A DNA stretch of 5,827 nucleotides, taken from contig JAEZFJ010000106.1 in NCBI GenBank assembly GCA_023437755.1, positions 1 to 5,827 of the forward strand, in the 5' to 3' direction. The stretch comes from Pseudomonadota bacterium (GTDB taxonomy: Bacteria; Pseudomonadota; Alphaproteobacteria; Rhizobiales; Devosiaceae). The translations under genes were made by a program, and so were the position numbers. The notes beneath the pieces are model-generated. The model was given only the letters and a program-made list of their open reading frames with translations. It had not been told where the DNA came from and made no database searches. How positions within the stretch are numbered: position 1 is the stretch's first letter; each line of letters begins with the position of its first letter. Below, in pieces: positions 4,636 through 5,827 of this stretch.

Positions 4636-5827
4636 TGTTTCGCACCGAACGGATCGACCTGTTGCGCGAGACCTATCTCTTCGAGCACCTCCCGCTCGCC
4701 CGTCTGCAGGCGCTCGCCGATGCGGGAGAGGTCCGGCGCTTCGAGGCGGGGGAGGTGCTTTTTCGCGAAGGCGACCGAGCCTCTGCCATGCATGTGGTGA
4801 TGTGGGGCTCAGTCGAAGAAACAGTTGCGCACGACAACGACGCGGTTCCCGTGGCCCTGCTCGGCTTTGCCGATGTCGCGGGCGAAGAGTGCCTCCTGCC
4901 GACCTATGGCGCCTGCTACGGTTCGACCGCCGCCGCCGTGGAGGAAGCTGCCACGCTCTGCATCCCCATCGGCGGCATCCTCGGTCCCACCTTCACCGAA
5001 CTTCAACAGGCTCTGGAGCACGACGCCACGCTACGTGAGCGGGTGCTGCTGATCCGGAGGGCGGCTCCCTTTGATGGCCTCAGCCCTGCAGCAGTTCGTC
5101 GTCTGGCCGCGGCTATCGCTCATCGTCCGGTCGCCGAGGGCGAAAGGCTGGTCGAAGAAGGGCGGCCTGGCGAGAGTTGCTTTCTCGTGCGTTCCGGGCG
5201 GTTCGCCGTCTACGCTGAAGCCGAGCCACGAACAACACTTGCCTTGCTGGGACCGGGCGCGTCCATAGGCGAAGTATCGCTATTGGCGGGGGAACCTCGA
5301 CGCGCCACAGTGGCTGCGCTAGAGCCGAGTGAAGTGCTGGTGATGTCTGGGAAGCAGTTGCGGCAGGCCATCGGGGAGCTGGGGCTAGAGAGCAAGCTCC
5401 GATCACAGACCCTGATGCGCATGCGACCTCGTCGGGCTGTGGAAGTGGAGGCGCATCAGCGTACGGGGCAAGACGGAGAAAACATCCTGATCCTCAAGCA
5501 CCGCACCCTGCACCGGTACTTCCGGCTCTCAGAGTTTGGCACCTTCGTCTGGCAGCAGCTCGATGGCAGCACAAGGCTGTCGGCCATCATAGCAGGCGCC
5601 CTCACCCGCTTTGGCACCTTCTCCCCCAACGCGGTTGTGGAGATCACGCAGCAGCTTCTTGCTGCCGGCTTCGCCACCTTATCGGACGGCACCAGGCTGT
5701 CAGCGCCAGCCCAGCCTCCCTCATCGGCCACCGGGCGCTTCTACATCGATCTGCTCCGGGGCGAGGCCGCCGACCGAATGGCGCAGCACCTCTACCGCCG
5801 ACTGAGGATCTGCACACATCCCGTCAC
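4635..5827 (+). CDS. Double cyclic-nucleotide-binding domain plus PqqD-like domain protein, 3' end outside window
   Basis: This frame is open from ATG 4635 to the window end (397 codons) with no stop. Residues about 14-125 form a cyclic-nucleotide-binding (CNB) fold: YLFEHLPLARLQAL, then R-F-E-A-G-E-V-L-F-R-E-G-D. Its phosphate cassette (G83-E84) lacks the usual Arg, so it probably does not bind nucleotide. A second CNB domain (about 145-250) has an intact-looking cassette, I-G212-E-V-S-L-L-A-G-E-P-R222-R-A-T-V, and could bind cAMP or cGMP. Residues about 283-350 are PqqD-like: Y-F-R-L-S-E-F-G-T-F-V-W-Q-Q-L-D-G, then a helix pair ending L-L-A-A-G-F-A-T-L. PqqD domains bind leader peptides and hand them to modifying enzymes. 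The last visible part (RFYIDLLRGEAADRMAQHLY) resembles the juncture before membrane segments in PqqD-containing M50-type peptide metalloproteases or exporters; this is a weak inference. The one-base overlap with the enzyme gene implies coupled expression. Confidence 0.85.
   Translation, partial: MFRTERIDLLRETYLFEHLPLARLQALADAGEVRRFEAGEVLFREGDRASAMHVVMWGSVEETVAHDNDAVPVALLGFADVAGEECLLPTYGACYGSTAAAVEEAATLCIPIGGILGPTFTELQQALEHDATLRERVLLIRRAAPFDGLSPAAVRRLAAAIAHRPVAEGERLVEEGRPGESCFLVRSGRFAVYAEAEPRTTLALLGPGASIGEVSLLAGEPRRATVAALEPSEVLVMSGKQLRQAIGELGLESKLRSQTLMRMRPRRAVEVEAHQRTGQDGENILILKHRTLHRYFRLSEFGTFVWQQLDGSTRLSAIIAGALTRFGTFSPNAVVEITQQLLAAGFATLSDGTRLSAPAQPPSSATGRFYIDLLRGEAADRMAQHLYRRLRICTHPV

Noticed and set aside
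3565..5827. Family 2B encapsulin locus (CNB-domain shell with polyprenyl transferase cargo)
   Set aside because: The combination of CNB and polyprenyl synthase recalls these systems, but the CNB protein has two CNB domains and a PqqD-like domain with no HK97-type shell region visible.

Overview
The window is GC-rich and coding on the plus strand almost from end to end. Spacing is operon-like: three TGATG stop/start overlaps and gaps of 10-40 bases. Ribosome-binding sites are bacterial, and two products carry a Sec-type signal or a membrane anchor. This suggests a high-GC Gram-negative bacterium, probably a proteobacterium; I cannot place it more finely. No stretch over 300 bases lacks a gene. 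I saw no tRNA, rRNA, CRISPR array, insertion sequence or clear terminator.

Left part (1-2432): the 3' portion of a tetratricopeptide-repeat (TPR) protein whose frame breaks near position 710, apparently by loss of one G. It is followed by a TGATG-coupled gene for an unrecognised secreted protein of about 345 residues, then a small membrane-anchored protein of 120 residues. None has a function I can assign.

Right part (2470 to the end): the interesting section. Five tandem genes encode very similar 65-66 residue peptides. Their body resembles the helical leader of the NHLP/Nif11-type RiPP precursors, in the style of the Os1348 NHLP-clan peptides. Each has one invariant Trp (position 13), no Cys, and a short conserved tail ending in a Ser-Phe-Gly-like motif. 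Directly behind them is an isoprenyl-diphosphate-synthase-fold protein reminiscent of ComQ. It keeps both Asp-rich regions, while the residues that normally bind isopentenyl diphosphate (IPP) look lost. Its stop overlaps the start of a gene with two cyclic-nucleotide-binding (CNB) domains followed by a PqqD-like peptide-binding domain, cut by the window end.

Working model (inference): the five peptides are ribosomal substrates. The PqqD-like domain recognises their leader region, the ComQ-like enzyme prenylates them or otherwise acts on them with an allylic diphosphate, and the CNB/PqqD protein, probably continuing into a membrane part beyond the window, processes or exports them, possibly under cyclic-nucleotide control. 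Whether the three upstream genes belong to the system is open.
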